Source: Methylobacter luteus IMV-B-3098 (GTDB lineage: Bacteria > Pseudomonadota > Gammaproteobacteria > Methylococcales > Methylomonadaceae). Taken from it: a DNA stretch of 64,000 nucleotides. The notes under the pieces are model-generated. The model did no database searches. It was given only the letters and a program-made list of their open reading frames with translations, and was not told where the DNA came from. A program made the position numbers and the translations under genes. This document shows, piece after piece, positions 44,032 through 52,860 of the stretch (its first letter is position 1; the number at the start of each line of letters is the position of its first letter). The stretch is taken from assembly GCF_000427625.1 (NCBI RefSeq), contig NZ_KE386569.1, positions 1,140,216-1,204,215 of the forward strand, in the 5' to 3' direction.

Positions 44032-45285
44032 TTGAACGAAAATACAGAACCAAACCTGAGCAAAACACTGGAAGCGGTTTACCGCACCGAGTCGCGGCGC
44101 GTACTGGCGACATTGATTCGTCTGCTGGGGGACTTTGATCTTGCGGAAGAAGCCTTGCACGATGCATTCCAGGCCGCGCTGGAGCAATGGCCGCGTGACG
44201 GCATGCCCGCCAATCCCCGAGCGTGGCTGGTCTCAGCTGGTCGTTTCAAGGGTATTGACGGTATTCGGCGACATGCCCGTTTCGACGTGCTGGACGATGT
44301 TGCCGGGCAAGTCGACACCGCCGTCTTCGAAACGGCAGCAGGGGAAGAAGAGAGTGTCGAGGACGATCATCTCAGGCTCATTTTTACCTGTAGCCACCCA
44401 GCTTTGGCGCTGGACTCTCAGGTGGCTCTAACCCTGCGAGAGGTAAGCGGGCTCACCACGGAAGAAATCGCCAGCGCGTTTCTTTCTACGCCGACGACCA
44501 TCGCGCAGCGTATTGTGCGGGCTAAAGCGAAAATCCGCGACGCCCGAATTCCCTACGAGGTTCCTGCGCATGAGGATTTGCCGGATCGGTTGGAGGCGGT
44601 TTTGCGGGTAATCTATCTGGTATTTAACGAAGGTTATTCAGCCTCTGCCGGCAGTGAGCTGACGCGGCATGATCTCTCGGGCGAAGCCATTCGTCTTGGC
44701 AGGCTCCTGATCGAACTCTTGCCACAGGAATCAGAAGCATCAGGCTTACTGGCGCTGATGCTGCTGCACGACTCCCGCCGCGCCGCGCGCACTTCACCGA
44801 ATGGCGACTTGATCCTGCTGGACGAACAGGATCGCGTGCTTTGGAACCGCGAGCAGATTGCAGAGGGCTTGACGCTGGTTATGCAGGCATTCAGATCACA
44901 CAGCATCGGTTCCTACACACTGCAGGCAGCCATTGCGGCGGTTCACGCCGAAGCCTCCAATTCCGGTGAAACCAACTGGACGGAAATTATCGGACTTTAC
45001 GATCTGCTGCTACAGGCGAATCCCTCGCCTGTGGTCGAACTGAATCGCGCGGTGGCGATCGCCATGCGTGACGGGCCGGAAGCAGGTCTCTTCCTGATCG
45101 ACGCCATACTTTCACGCGGCGATCTTACAGATTATCACCTGGCACATTCGGCGCGAGCGGATCTGTGCCGCCGGCTAGGACGAACCGGGCAAGCCGAAGT
45201 CGCTTACCGGCAAGCGCTCAGCCTTGCCCGACAGGAACCGGAACGGCGTTTCCTCGAACGGCGATTGGCCGAACTGAAAAATTAA
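44032..45285 (+). CDS. ECF42-type RNA polymerase sigma factor with long C-terminal extension
   Basis: 417 residues, start TTG 44032 with AGGT upstream. Residues about 10-75 are sigma region 2 ([50 protein letters not shown]), about 110-165 region 4 ([38 protein letters not shown]). From about 175 a helical, TPR-like extension follows ([74 protein letters not shown]), as in ECF42 proteins, where it is needed for activity in place of an anti-sigma factor. ECF42 genes are characteristically next to DGPF/YCII genes, exactly as here. The signal sensed is unknown. Three candidate target promoters lie downstream. Confidence 0.87.
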   Translation: MNENTEPNLSKTLEAVYRTESRRVLATLIRLLGDFDLAEEALHDAFQAALEQWPRDGMPANPRAWLVSAGRFKGIDGIRRHARFDVLDDVAGQVDTAVFETAAGEEESVEDDHLRLIFTCSHPALALDSQVALTLREVSGLTTEEIASAFLSTPTTIAQRIVRAKAKIRDARIPYEVPAHEDLPDRLEAVLRVIYLVFNEGYSASAGSELTRHDLSGEAIRLGRLLIELLPQESEASGLLALMLLHDSRRAARTSPNGDLILLDEQDRVLWNREQIAEGLTLVMQAFRSHSIGSYTLQAAIAAVHAEASNSGETNWTEIIGLYDLLLQANPSPVVELNRAVAIAMRDGPEAGLFLIDAILSRGDLTDYHLAHSARADLCRRLGRTGQAEVAYRQALSLARQEPERRFLERRLAELKN

Positions 45286-45294
45286 TCGGCGCGT

Positions 45295-45323
45295 TGTCGA
45301 TTTCGGGTTCCGTCAATCGACTA
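45295..45323 (+). promoter_or_regulatory. Candidate ECF42 promoter 1
   Basis: TGTCGA at 45295-45300, 17-bp spacer, CGACTA at 45318-45323, 46 bp before the YCII gene at 45369. The -35/-10 words match those I recall for ECF42 factors (TGTCGA and CGA), and the same layout occurs twice more downstream. Confidence 0.6.
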
Positions 45324-45368
45324 TAGGCGTTATCCACGTTTTTCAACTATAAATTTAAGGAGTGAGCC

Positions 45369-45761
45369 ATGAAGTATCTATGCCTGGTCTACAGTGAGGA
45401 AGAAAAACTACATTCACTGCCGGAAAGCCCGAAGGATGAGGAATGTCTGGCTTATGACGAGGCGCTCCGCATGAGCGGGCACGGCATCGCCTCTGAGGCT
45501 TTACAGCCTGTTCAGGCCGCCACCACCGTGCGGGTCCGCAATGGCAAGGTTTCCATTACCGATGGCCCCTTCGCCGAAACCAAGGAGCAACTGGCCGGGT
45601 TTTATCTCATTGAGGCTCGGGATCTGAACGAGGCGATCCAGCTGGCCGCGAAGATCCCTCCGGCACGCGTGGGCAGCATCGAGGTGCGGCCGATCCGGCC
45701 GATTCGGGAAATGGCCCAGGCTGAAATACACCCCAACCTGGAAATATCGCCTCTGCCATAA
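45369..45761 (+). CDS. YCII/DGPF-domain protein
   Basis: 130 residues. MKYLCLVYSEEEK opening, HGIASEALQPVQAATTVRVRNG in the middle and the signature ITDGPFAETKEQLAGFYLIEARDLNEAIQLAAKIP, then GSIEVRPIRP. This is the YCII-related DGPF family, a ferredoxin-like small fold whose biochemical role is unknown. Genes of the family are standard targets and neighbours of ECF42 sigma factors. AAGGAG precedes the ATG. Confidence 0.85.
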   Translation: MKYLCLVYSEEEKLHSLPESPKDEECLAYDEALRMSGHGIASEALQPVQAATTVRVRNGKVSITDGPFAETKEQLAGFYLIEARDLNEAIQLAAKIPPARVGSIEVRPIRPIREMAQAEIHPNLEISPLP

Positions 45762-45778
45762 AATATTTGTGATCATCG

Positions 45779-45807
45779 TGTCGATTTCACGTCGCCTCGT
45801 TCGACTA
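45779..45807 (+). promoter_or_regulatory. Candidate ECF42 promoter 2
   Basis: TGTCGA at 45779-45784, 17-bp spacer, CGACTA at 45802-45807, 69 bp before the second YCII gene at 45877. The spacer (TTTCACGTCGCCTCGTT) is close to that of promoter 3. Confidence 0.65.
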
Positions 45808-45876
45808 GTAAGCAGAGCCGGCGGCAAGATCGCCAGAAAGCTCGATCCCAAACTTTAACTGACAGGAGATAAGACA

Positions 45877-46293
45877 ATGCGATTCATGATTATGGTCAGG
45901 GCCACTCAAGACTGTGAAGCCGGTGTTATGCCCGAAGAGAAACTGATAGCTACCATGGCAAAATTCCACGAGGAACTGGCAGAAGCCGGCATGCTGCTTG
46001 ATGCATCGGGGCTTCAGCCGAGTTCGAAGGGCTGGCGTATCAAGTATTCAGGGGATAAGCGCACCCTGATCGACGGGCCGTTTGTTGAGACCAAGGAGCT
46101 CATCGCCGGCTATACGCTTATTCAAGCGAATTCGAGGGAAGAGGCCATCGAGTGGACCCAACGCTTTCCCAATCCCGCCGGTGAGGGAAACGAAGCGGAG
46201 ATCGAGGTGCGTCAGTTATTCGAGCTGGATGACTTTGGTCCCAGCGAGGCGATCGAACGCTTTCGCGAGCTGGAGGCTGAGGCGAAGATGTAG
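45877..46293 (+). CDS. YCII/DGPF-domain protein
   Basis: 138 residues. MRFMIMVRATQDCEAGVMPEEKLIATMAKFHEELAEAG, then LQPSSKGWRIKYSG, the signature LIDGPFVETKELIAGYTLIQANSREEAIEWTQRFPNP and a C-terminal EIEVRQLFELDDFGPSEAIERF. A second member of the YCII/DGPF family, from the longer subtype with a proline-rich turn after the signature. Cellular role not established. It has its own candidate ECF promoter and AGGAG ribosome site. Confidence 0.85.
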   Translation: MRFMIMVRATQDCEAGVMPEEKLIATMAKFHEELAEAGMLLDASGLQPSSKGWRIKYSGDKRTLIDGPFVETKELIAGYTLIQANSREEAIEWTQRFPNPAGEGNEAEIEVRQLFELDDFGPSEAIERFRELEAEAKM

Positions 46294-46318
46294 GCAATCT
46301 TTACTTGGCAAAATAATC

Positions 46319-46347
46319 CGTCGATTTCACTGCGCCTCGTTCGATTA
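46319..46347 (+). promoter_or_regulatory. Candidate ECF42 promoter 3
   Basis: CGTCGA at 46319-46324, 17-bp spacer, CGATTA at 46342-46347, 82 bp before the VOC gene at 46430. A weaker look-alike (CGTCGA at 46927, then CG after 16 bp) precedes the next gene. Confidence 0.55.
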
Positions 46348-46429
46348 TTGAGTGAAGCAGGATTTAGACGGTCGAATTCGTATACAGAACTGTTCCAACA
46401 TTAAAACCTAAATCTGAAGGAGAAATCTC

Positions 46430-46891
46430 ATGCCACAAGTAAAACCTGTTCCGGACTGGATGCACACAGTAACGCCTCATTTGATTTGCGACGGAGCCGC
46501 TGATGCCATCGAGTTCTACAAGAAGGCGTTCAATGCCGTTGAAATGATGCGCCTGCCGGGTCCGCAGGGCAAACTCATTCATGCCAGCATTCGAATTGGT
46601 GATTCAGTGGTCATGCTGGCCGATGAATTCCCGGAATGGGGTTCATTCGGACCCAACTCGCTCAAGGGCTCGCCAGTCACCATTCATCTCCAGGTCGAAG
46701 ATGTCGATGCGCTCTTCGAGCAGGCCGTCAGCGCCGGGGCGGAAGTCAAGATGCCGGTCCAGGATATGTTCTGGGGCGATCGCTACGGATATCTTGAAGA
46801 CCCGTTCGGTCATCACTGGGCAATCGCCACGCACGTTCGCGATGTAAGTCCGGAGGAACTGCAGGAGGCGGCGCTGAAAGGCTGCTGCTAG
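46430..46891 (+). CDS. VOC-superfamily (PhnB/glyoxalase-like) protein
   Basis: 153 residues. VTPHLICDGAADAIEFYKKAFNAVEMMRLPGPQGKLIHASIRIGDSVVMLADEFPEWG is the PhnB-type vicinal-oxygen-chelate half; VTIHLQVEDVDALFEQAVSAGAEVKMPVQDMFWGDRYGYLEDPFGHHWAIATH is the second half with DPFGHHW. The family contains metal-dependent isomerases, dioxygenases and resistance proteins; no reaction can be assigned. It is part of the putative ECF42 regulon, which commonly includes VOC proteins. Confidence 0.83.
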   Translation: MPQVKPVPDWMHTVTPHLICDGAADAIEFYKKAFNAVEMMRLPGPQGKLIHASIRIGDSVVMLADEFPEWGSFGPNSLKGSPVTIHLQVEDVDALFEQAVSAGAEVKMPVQDMFWGDRYGYLEDPFGHHWAIATHVRDVSPEELQEAALKGCC

Positions 46892-47020
46892 CTTTATCAA
46901 CTGTGACAATAGGGTATAGGCAAGGACGTCGAGACCGGTCTTACCAATCGCAGCCTCGAAGAAGTGTAATGAAATCGAGGCTGCGAAATTGAGTTTTCTT
47001 GATACTGAGGGTTAAACACC

Positions 47021-47494
47021 ATGCAAAAAATCACCCCATTTTTGTGGTTCGATGGCAGAGCCGAAGAGGCGATGAATTTTTATACGGCCATTTTTAAAAA
47101 TTCCAGGATTGGAAACATTACCCGTTATGGAGAAACGGGGCCAGGCCCTGTGGGAACGGTCATGTCCGCGACATTCCAGCTCGATGGACAGGAATTCATT
47201 GCCCTAAACGGTGGTCCGCACTTCACTTTCTCGCCGGCCATATCGTTTTTCGTGAACTGTGAGACACAGGAAGAAGTCGATGAATTGTGGGAGAAACTTT
47301 CCGCGGGCGGTGAAAAACAGCAATGCGGCTGGCTTAAAGACCGGTTCGGTGTGTCGTGGCAGATCATTCCTTCCGCTTTAGGCGAGATGTTGCACGGCCC
47401 GGATGCTGAAAAATCGAAAAGAGTCATGCAAGCCATGCTGAAAATGGACAAAATCGACATTAAAAAATTGCAGCTCGCCTATGAGCAATCATAA
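47021..47494 (+). CDS. VOC-superfamily protein (3-demethylubiquinone-9 methyltransferase-like domain)
   Basis: 157 residues. KITPFLWFDGRAEEAMNFYTAIFKNSRI at the N-terminus, GPVGTVMSATFQLDGQEFIALNGGPHFTFSPAISFFVNCETQEEVDELWEKLS in the middle and CGWLKDRFGVSWQIIPSALGEML near the end are the hallmarks of this PhnB subfamily. Despite the traditional name, no methyltransferase fold is present; it is a VOC protein of unknown activity. Last gene of the sigma-YCII-VOC group. Confidence 0.83.
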   Translation: MQKITPFLWFDGRAEEAMNFYTAIFKNSRIGNITRYGETGPGPVGTVMSATFQLDGQEFIALNGGPHFTFSPAISFFVNCETQEEVDELWEKLSAGGEKQQCGWLKDRFGVSWQIIPSALGEMLHGPDAEKSKRVMQAMLKMDKIDIKKLQLAYEQS

Positions 47495-47856
47495 TAAATA
47501 GAGTGTTTCGGGTCGAATACCCATAAGGCACAAGTGGATTCGACCTTACAGGCTGTGGCGCTCTGCGGCAAACGGGATAAACCTTCCTGCGCAACATCAG
47601 CTGATAATTATTCAACGTTCCGATTAAATTGCTTGAGGCAATATCAACACAGCTGCTGCCGGCTATCTCCGTCGAAGCCAGCCATTAAATAGTCCGGAAG
47701 CCAAATCCTGGTTGAATTTTCCCGTTCGGAAAATGCGCCTATGTTTGATACCGAACGGAGGTAATCGAGCAATCGGTTCATTTTATGGAAAATTGAGTTA
47801 AGGACAGAATTACCATCAGAAAGCAGTGAGGCGAAACCGGAAAGGAGGGCGTTGAG
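47495..47856. other. Intergenic region upstream of zwf
   Basis: 362 bp without a supportable gene. It contains an interrupted copy of the GGGTCGAAT/ATTCGACC palindrome (47510-47545), a short palindrome GGCTATCTCCGTCGAAGCC near 47660, and the zwf ribosome site (AGGAGGG). A minus-strand open frame here resembles nothing known. Confidence 0.5.
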
Positions 47857-49269
47857 ATGGCCAATAGCAGAGACCGCGCGGAAATGTCCGATGCGCTGGT
47901 GCTTTTTGGCGTGACGGGCGATCTGGCCCAAAAAATGATCTTCCCGGCGCTTTATGCGATGGCGAAGCGGGGCGGCCTTAATGTGCCGGTGATCGGCGTC
48001 GCGTCATCGCAGTGGAGCCAGGAGCAGCTTCGGCAGCGGGCAGCGGACAGCATTCAGGCATCAGGCAAGATAGATGACCGGCAAGCCCTGAACCATCTGC
48101 TCTCCCTGCTCCGGTACGTGGCGGGAGATTATAATAATGCGGGCACGTTCGACGCGCTAAAGCAGGCTCTTGGCGAGGCCCGGCGGCCGGTGCATTATCT
48201 GGCTATTCCACCTGCGTTATTTGCGACCGTCATCAAAGGGCTCGGCGCCACAGGCCTGGCAGACCAGGCACGCGTCATCGTCGAAAAGCCGTTCGGGCGC
48301 GATCTGGCTTCCGCGCGGGAGCTTAACCGCATCGCGGGGTCAGTGTTCCCGAAAGAGTCGATCTTCCGCATCGATCACTTCCTCGGCAAGGAGGCGATCA
48401 TGAATATCCTTTATTTCCGCTTCGCCAATTCATTTTTGGAGCCGATCTGGAACCGCAACTGCGTGGCCAGTGTTCAGATAACCCTGTCCGAGGATTTCGG
48501 CGTAGAGGATCGCGGTGCATTTTACGAAACCGTCGGCTGCCTGCGCGACGTGATCCAGAATCATCTGTTCCAGGTCGCTGCGCTGCTGGCCATGGAACCG
48601 CCGGCCTACCGGGGCTTTGGCGCCGTGCACGGCGAGCAGGCCAAGGTCTTCCAGGCCATGCGCCCGCTGCAGGCCGACGATCTGGTGCGCGGCCAGTACA
48701 CGGGCTACCGTGATGAACCGGATGTGGCCGGGGATTCCGACGTGGAGACGTTCTGCGCCGTGCGGCTTTTTATCGACTCCTGGCGCTGGGAAGGCGTGCC
48801 GTGGTATCTGCGTTCCGGCAAATGCCTGGCCGAAACGGCTGACGAGGTGCTGGTCCAGCTCAAGCCGCCGCCGCAGCGGCTGTTCGCCGACTCGATGCCG
48901 GCGGACGGCCGGGCCAATTATCTGCGCTTCAGGCTTTCCCCCAACTGCGCCATCGCCGTGGCCGCCCGGGTCAAGCGGGCGGGGAAGGAATTCGTCGGCC
49001 GCCAGCGGGAACTCTATCTGTTTGATGAGCAACTCGATGAGGAGTCGCCTTATGATCGGCTTTTGGCCGATGCCATGGCAGGCGATGATGCACTCTTCAG
49101 CAGTGAGGAAGCGACCGAGGCCGCCTGGGCGGTGGTCGATCCCGTTCTGAAGTCGCATCACCGGGTTCACGCTTACTCGCCCGGCAGTTGGGGGCCGAAA
49201 GAGGCCGATGCGCTTATTGCCGCCGATGGCGGTTGGCTCAATCCCGCGCGGCAGGGGCCGAGGTCATGA
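47857..49269 (+). CDS. zwf: Glucose-6-phosphate 1-dehydrogenase
   Basis: 470 residues. [26 protein letters not shown] is the NADP-binding GxxGDLA fingerprint; [19 protein letters not shown] and [25 protein letters not shown] contain the substrate-site RIDHxLGKE with the catalytic-region His; [15 protein letters not shown] and [19 protein letters not shown] complete the family blocks. It oxidises glucose-6-phosphate to 6-phosphogluconolactone, generating NADPH, and in RuMP methanotrophs serves the oxidative/dissimilatory cycle. AGGAGGG lies 12 bases before the ATG. The transketolase gene follows in the same direction. Confidence 0.93.
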   Translation: MANSRDRAEMSDALVLFGVTGDLAQKMIFPALYAMAKRGGLNVPVIGVASSQWSQEQLRQRAADSIQASGKIDDRQALNHLLSLLRYVAGDYNNAGTFDALKQALGEARRPVHYLAIPPALFATVIKGLGATGLADQARVIVEKPFGRDLASARELNRIAGSVFPKESIFRIDHFLGKEAIMNILYFRFANSFLEPIWNRNCVASVQITLSEDFGVEDRGAFYETVGCLRDVIQNHLFQVAALLAMEPPAYRGFGAVHGEQAKVFQAMRPLQADDLVRGQYTGYRDEPDVAGDSDVETFCAVRLFIDSWRWEGVPWYLRSGKCLAETADEVLVQLKPPPQRLFADSMPADGRANYLRFRLSPNCAIAVAARVKRAGKEFVGRQRELYLFDEQLDEESPYDRLLADAMAGDDALFSSEEATEAAWAVVDPVLKSHHRVHAYSPGSWGPKEADALIAADGGWLNPARQGPRS

Positions 49270-49346
49270 CGGCGCCGGACGGGATTGTCTTGTTGCCGGC
49301 CACGGAACCTATCGGCGGCCTGATCCGGCTTTTTTTACGGGAGTAA
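49266..49346 (+). CDS. Possible 26-residue ORF between zwf and tkt
   Basis: ATG 49266 overlaps the zwf stop (ATGA), and the frame ends four bases before the tkt ATG. The peptide [20 protein letters not shown] is of no known family. It may couple zwf to tkt translation or be fortuitous. Confidence 0.2.
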   Translation: MTAPDGIVLLPATEPIGGLIRLFLRE

Positions 49347-49350
49347 CCTC

Positions 49351-51453
49351 ATGACCGATTCAGCTCAACTCGACCAGCTTTGCATCAATACCTTGCGCAC
49401 ACTCTCCATCGATGCCGTGCAGAAAGCGAAATCCGGCCATCCCGGCACGCCGATGGGCGCGGCTCCGACAGCCTACTGCCTCTGGCAGCGCTTTCTGCGC
49501 TACGACCCGGTAGATCCCGAGTGGCCAAACCGCGACCGCTTCGTGCTTTCGGCCGGCCACGCCTCGGCGCTGCTTTACAGCTTGCTGTATCTCTGCGGCG
49601 TCAAGGCGGCGAGCCCCAGCTACAAGGAATCCGACCGGCTGGCCGTGACGCTTGAGGATCTCAAGACCTTTCGTCAGATCGGCAGCCGCTGCACGGGACA
49701 TCCCGAATACGGCTGGACTTCCGGCGTGGAGACGACCACGGGGCCGCTCGGGCAAGGGGCGGCGACGAGCGTCGGCATGGCGATCGCGGAACGCTGGCTG
49801 GCGGCTACTTACAACCGCCCCAACCATGATCTGTTCGACTACAACGTGTATGCGCTATGCAGCGACGGCGACATCATGGAAGGCGTCTGCGCCGAGGCGG
49901 CGTCCCTGGCCGGGCACCTGAAGCTTTCCAATCTCTGCTGGATTTACGACGACAACGACATCACCATCGAGGGCTCGACCCGCTTGACTTTCACAGAGGA
50001 TGTGGCGGCGCGTTTTTTCGGCTACGGCTGGAACGTCATTCATGTCAGCGATGCCAATGACCTGGAGAGGCTGGCGCGAAGCTACGAGATCTTTCTCGAC
50101 ACGGATGATTGCCCCACGTTAATTATCGTCCAGAGTCATATCGGCTATGGCGCCCCGAATAAGCACGACACCAAGGAAGCCCACGGCGAGCCGCTAGGAG
50201 ATGAAGAGGTGCGGCTGGCGAAGGAATCTTATGGCTGGGATCCTGACGCCCAGTTCTACGTGCCGGACGAGGTTCCTGCGCACTTCCGTGATCAGTTTGG
50301 GCAGCGCGGCGCAGCGGCCCGCTTGGGTTGGGATGAACAGTTTGCAGCCTATCGCCAAAAATTTCCTGATCTTGCCGAGCAGATCGACCGGATGCAGCAC
50401 GGTGACTTGCCGGACGGCTGGGACAGCGACTTGCCGGACTTTCCTGCCGATGCGAAGGGCATGGCGACGCGCGAATCGTCTGGCAAAGTGTTGAACGCGA
50501 TAGCCGGCAAAATGCCGTGGCTGCTGGGCGGCGCGGCGGATCTCGCGCCGTCTACCAAGACGCATCTGAGCACTGAGCCGTCTGGCGAGTTTCAGGCGCC
50601 GGGGCAGGGCGGCGATTACAGCGGGCGCAATTTCCACTTTGGCTTGCGCGAGCATGCCATGTGCGCGATCGCCAGCGGGCTGAGCCAATCAAAACTGCGG
50701 CCTTACGCCGCAAGCTTCTTCATCTTCACAGACTACTGCCGCGCGGCGGTGCGGCTTTGCGCGATGATGGAACTGCCAGTCATCTATATCTGGACGCACG
50801 ATTCGATCAGCCTGGGCGAGGATGGGCCTACCCATCAGCCTGTCGAACATCTCGCTTCTTTCCGCGCCATGCCGGGCATGGTCCTGATTCGTCCGGCGGA
50901 TGCGAACGAAGTGATCGAGGCGTGGCGCGTCATCATGCAAATCAGGGATCGTCCCGTCAGCCTGGTGTTGACGAGGCAGGCGGTGCCGACGCTGGACCGC
51001 TCGCAATACGCGCCGGCGAGCGGCGTGTCGAGAGGCGCCTATGTGCTTGCCGATGCCGTGGACCAGTCGCCTGACGTGCTGTTGCTGGCGACGGGCAGCG
51101 AGGTCGCGCCCTGCGTCACAGCTTATGAGCAACTGGCATCGGAAGGGATCAAGGCACGGGTGATCAGCATGCCGTCGTGGGAGCTGTTCGAGGCTCAGAG
51201 CCAGGAGTACCGGGACAGCGTGCTGCCGCCGTGGGTTAAGGCGCGCGTCGCCGTCGAAGCGGCATCCAGCTTCGGTTGGGAGCGCTACGCCGGCAGCGAT
51301 GGCGCCCGGTTTGGCCTGCATGCCTTCGGCCTCTCCGCACCGGCGAAAGTCGTCGCCCATCACTTCGGGTTCACGCCGGAAAACATTGCCGCCGCGGCCA
51401 GGGAGCAAATCGCGCAGCACCGCAAAAGCAGTGCAGGCGGCCAAGAAGATTAG
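49351..51453 (+). CDS. tkt: Transketolase
   Basis: 700 residues. AVQKAKSGHPGTPMGAAPTAYCLWQRFLRYDP is the N-terminal signature; CSDGDIMEGVCAEAASLAGHLKLSNLCWIYDDNDITIEG is the thiamine-diphosphate GDG...N motif; HFGLREHAMCAIASGLS has the catalytic Glu, and FFIFTDYCRAAVRLCAMMELPVIYIWTHDSISLGEDGPTHQPVEHLASFRAMP is the pyrimidine domain. It transfers two-carbon units between sugar phosphates, essential for regenerating ribulose-5-phosphate in the RuMP cycle. It follows zwf by 81 bp, probably in one operon. The frame is complete and of normal length. Confidence 0.95.
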   Translation: MTDSAQLDQLCINTLRTLSIDAVQKAKSGHPGTPMGAAPTAYCLWQRFLRYDPVDPEWPNRDRFVLSAGHASALLYSLLYLCGVKAASPSYKESDRLAVTLEDLKTFRQIGSRCTGHPEYGWTSGVETTTGPLGQGAATSVGMAIAERWLAATYNRPNHDLFDYNVYALCSDGDIMEGVCAEAASLAGHLKLSNLCWIYDDNDITIEGSTRLTFTEDVAARFFGYGWNVIHVSDANDLERLARSYEIFLDTDDCPTLIIVQSHIGYGAPNKHDTKEAHGEPLGDEEVRLAKESYGWDPDAQFYVPDEVPAHFRDQFGQRGAAARLGWDEQFAAYRQKFPDLAEQIDRMQHGDLPDGWDSDLPDFPADAKGMATRESSGKVLNAIAGKMPWLLGGAADLAPSTKTHLSTEPSGEFQAPGQGGDYSGRNFHFGLREHAMCAIASGLSQSKLRPYAASFFIFTDYCRAAVRLCAMMELPVIYIWTHDSISLGEDGPTHQPVEHLASFRAMPGMVLIRPADANEVIEAWRVIMQIRDRPVSLVLTRQAVPTLDRSQYAPASGVSRGAYVLADAVDQSPDVLLLATGSEVAPCVTAYEQLASEGIKARVISMPSWELFEAQSQEYRDSVLPPWVKARVAVEAASSFGWERYAGSDGARFGLHAFGLSAPAKVVAHHFGFTPENIAAAAREQIAQHRKSSAGGQED

Positions 51454-51603
51454 CATTGAAAGATATCCCGCTCTTAATCGCAGCGTCTGTCGTTCGGACA
51501 GCATCTGGCGCTGTGCGTTATTAATACACTTATCAGCATCGTAGGCAGTGTTCAGTCTGCGAGTCCAACCACCAGTCTTTATGAGAAATTGTGCATTGTG
51601 CAT

Positions 51604-51619
51604 TTATATCATAGACATA
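51604..51619 (+). repeat. 16-mer TTATATCATAGACATA, copy 1
   Basis: Exact match to 51728-51743 and 53909-53924. All three copies are intergenic and in the same orientation. Confidence 0.7.
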
Positions 51620-51727
51620 TATGAGAATGCTCTTCCTGTTTGCTTTGAACAAACGATCATATTGGGCCAGCTTGACCCTAATCAAATAGGGCAGACAAAG
51701 AATCCTGATTTCTTAAATACAATACTA

Positions 51728-51743
51728 TTATATCATAGACATA
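51728..51743 (+). repeat. 16-mer TTATATCATAGACATA, copy 2
   Basis: Exact copy about 100 bp upstream of rtcA; the spacing to copy 1 is 124 bp. Confidence 0.7.
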
Positions 51744-51840
51744 ATAACGACAAGATAGCCATCCAATACTTCCAGAAACAGAATTCGCGCCAAATCACTC
51801 GACACACTGTCATAATGATAATGTGGTGAGGATATGAATT

Positions 51841-52860
51841 ATGATTGAGATAGATGGTGCACAAGGGGAGGGCGGTGGTCAGATGCTGAGAACTTCATTG
51901 TCCTTAGCCGCAAGTCTTAAGGAGCCGGTACACATCAAAAATATCAGGCAGGGCAGAAACAAGCCGGGGCTGATGCGTCAGCATTTGGCCAGCGTTAATG
52001 CAATGGCCGAAATATGCAATGCTCAGGTTATTGGTGCGTTCGTCGGTTCCCAGACAATTGAATTTATACCAGGTGACACTAAGGCCGGTAACTATCATTT
52101 TGCCATCAGCAGCGCCGGCAGCAGTACGCTAGTTTTTCAGACCGTACTGCCGGCATTGCTGTTAACCGGAAAGCCCTCGCGGTTGGTTCTGGAAGGCGGA
52201 ACGCATAACCCAATGGCGCCCAGCTTTGATTTTATTCAACATAGTTTTTTACCGGTCCTGGAGCAAATGGGTATTGAATCGAATGCCAGGATAGAGCGCT
52301 ATGGCTTTTACCCGGCAGGAGGCGGAAAATGGACAATAACCATCAAACCGCCTGAAAATTTCCATAAAATCATGCTGGAAAATCAGGGAACGCTACTCAG
52401 AAGTCAGGCAAAATGCATAGCGTCGCGCATACCCGGCCATGTCCTGATCAGAGAAAAAAAACAATTATTGAAAAGGCTGGATTGGCCTGAAGATAGCATT
52501 ACATTGGCGACAGTTGAATCTCCAGGGCCTGGCAATATTATTTCTCTCCAGGTGCATTATCCGGACATTACAGAAGTGGTCGAAAGCATCGGCGCGCGCG
52601 GTATTAGTGCGGAACATGTGGCAGACAAAGCTGCCGATGAGCTATGCCGTTATCAGTCCATTGGAGCACCTGTCGGCTGCCATCTTGCTGACCAGCTTCT
52701 GCTGCCGTTAAGCCTGGGCGCCGGCGGTTCGTTTGTGACCGGGCCTTTATCCGGGCATACCCTGACCAATATCGCTGTGATTCGGCAATTCATCGATGTA
52801 GAGATCAATGTAGTGGAAATCGAACCGGGCAGACAATGGCGCGTTATTGTGAATGTATGA
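51841..52860 (+). CDS. rtcA: RNA 3'-terminal phosphate cyclase
   Basis: 339 residues, normal for RtcA. IDGAQGEGGGQMLRTSLSLAASL at the N-terminus, GNYHFAISSAGSSTLVFQTVLPALL, FYPAGGGKWTI, and ADQLLLPLSLGAGGSFVTGPLSGHTLTNIAVI, where the His of SGHTLTN is the nucleotidyl-accepting catalytic residue. It converts RNA 3'-phosphates to 2',3'-cyclic phosphates with ATP, in RNA repair. E. coli has rtcB and the regulator rtcR beside it; neither is here. Its stop overlaps the lipoprotein gene. Confidence 0.92.
   Translation: MIEIDGAQGEGGGQMLRTSLSLAASLKEPVHIKNIRQGRNKPGLMRQHLASVNAMAEICNAQVIGAFVGSQTIEFIPGDTKAGNYHFAISSAGSSTLVFQTVLPALLLTGKPSRLVLEGGTHNPMAPSFDFIQHSFLPVLEQMGIESNARIERYGFYPAGGGKWTITIKPPENFHKIMLENQGTLLRSQAKCIASRIPGHVLIREKKQLLKRLDWPEDSITLATVESPGPGNIISLQVHYPDITEVVESIGARGISAEHVADKAADELCRYQSIGAPVGCHLADQLLLPLSLGAGGSFVTGPLSGHTLTNIAVIRQFIDVEINVVEIEPGRQWRVIVNV

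Larger units (their letters stand above)
51454..51840. other. AT-rich intergenic region upstream of rtcA with two 16-mer repeats
   Basis: 387 bp without a convincing gene. It carries two exact copies of TTATATCATAGACATA at 51604-51619 and 51728-51743; the third copy is at 53909-53924. The base composition changes here from the GC-rich DNA on the left to AT-richer DNA on the right. Confidence 0.6.

Noticed and set aside
47644-47931. 95-codon minus-strand frame upstream of zwf.
   Set aside because: Overlaps the zwf start and shows no family features or ribosome site.
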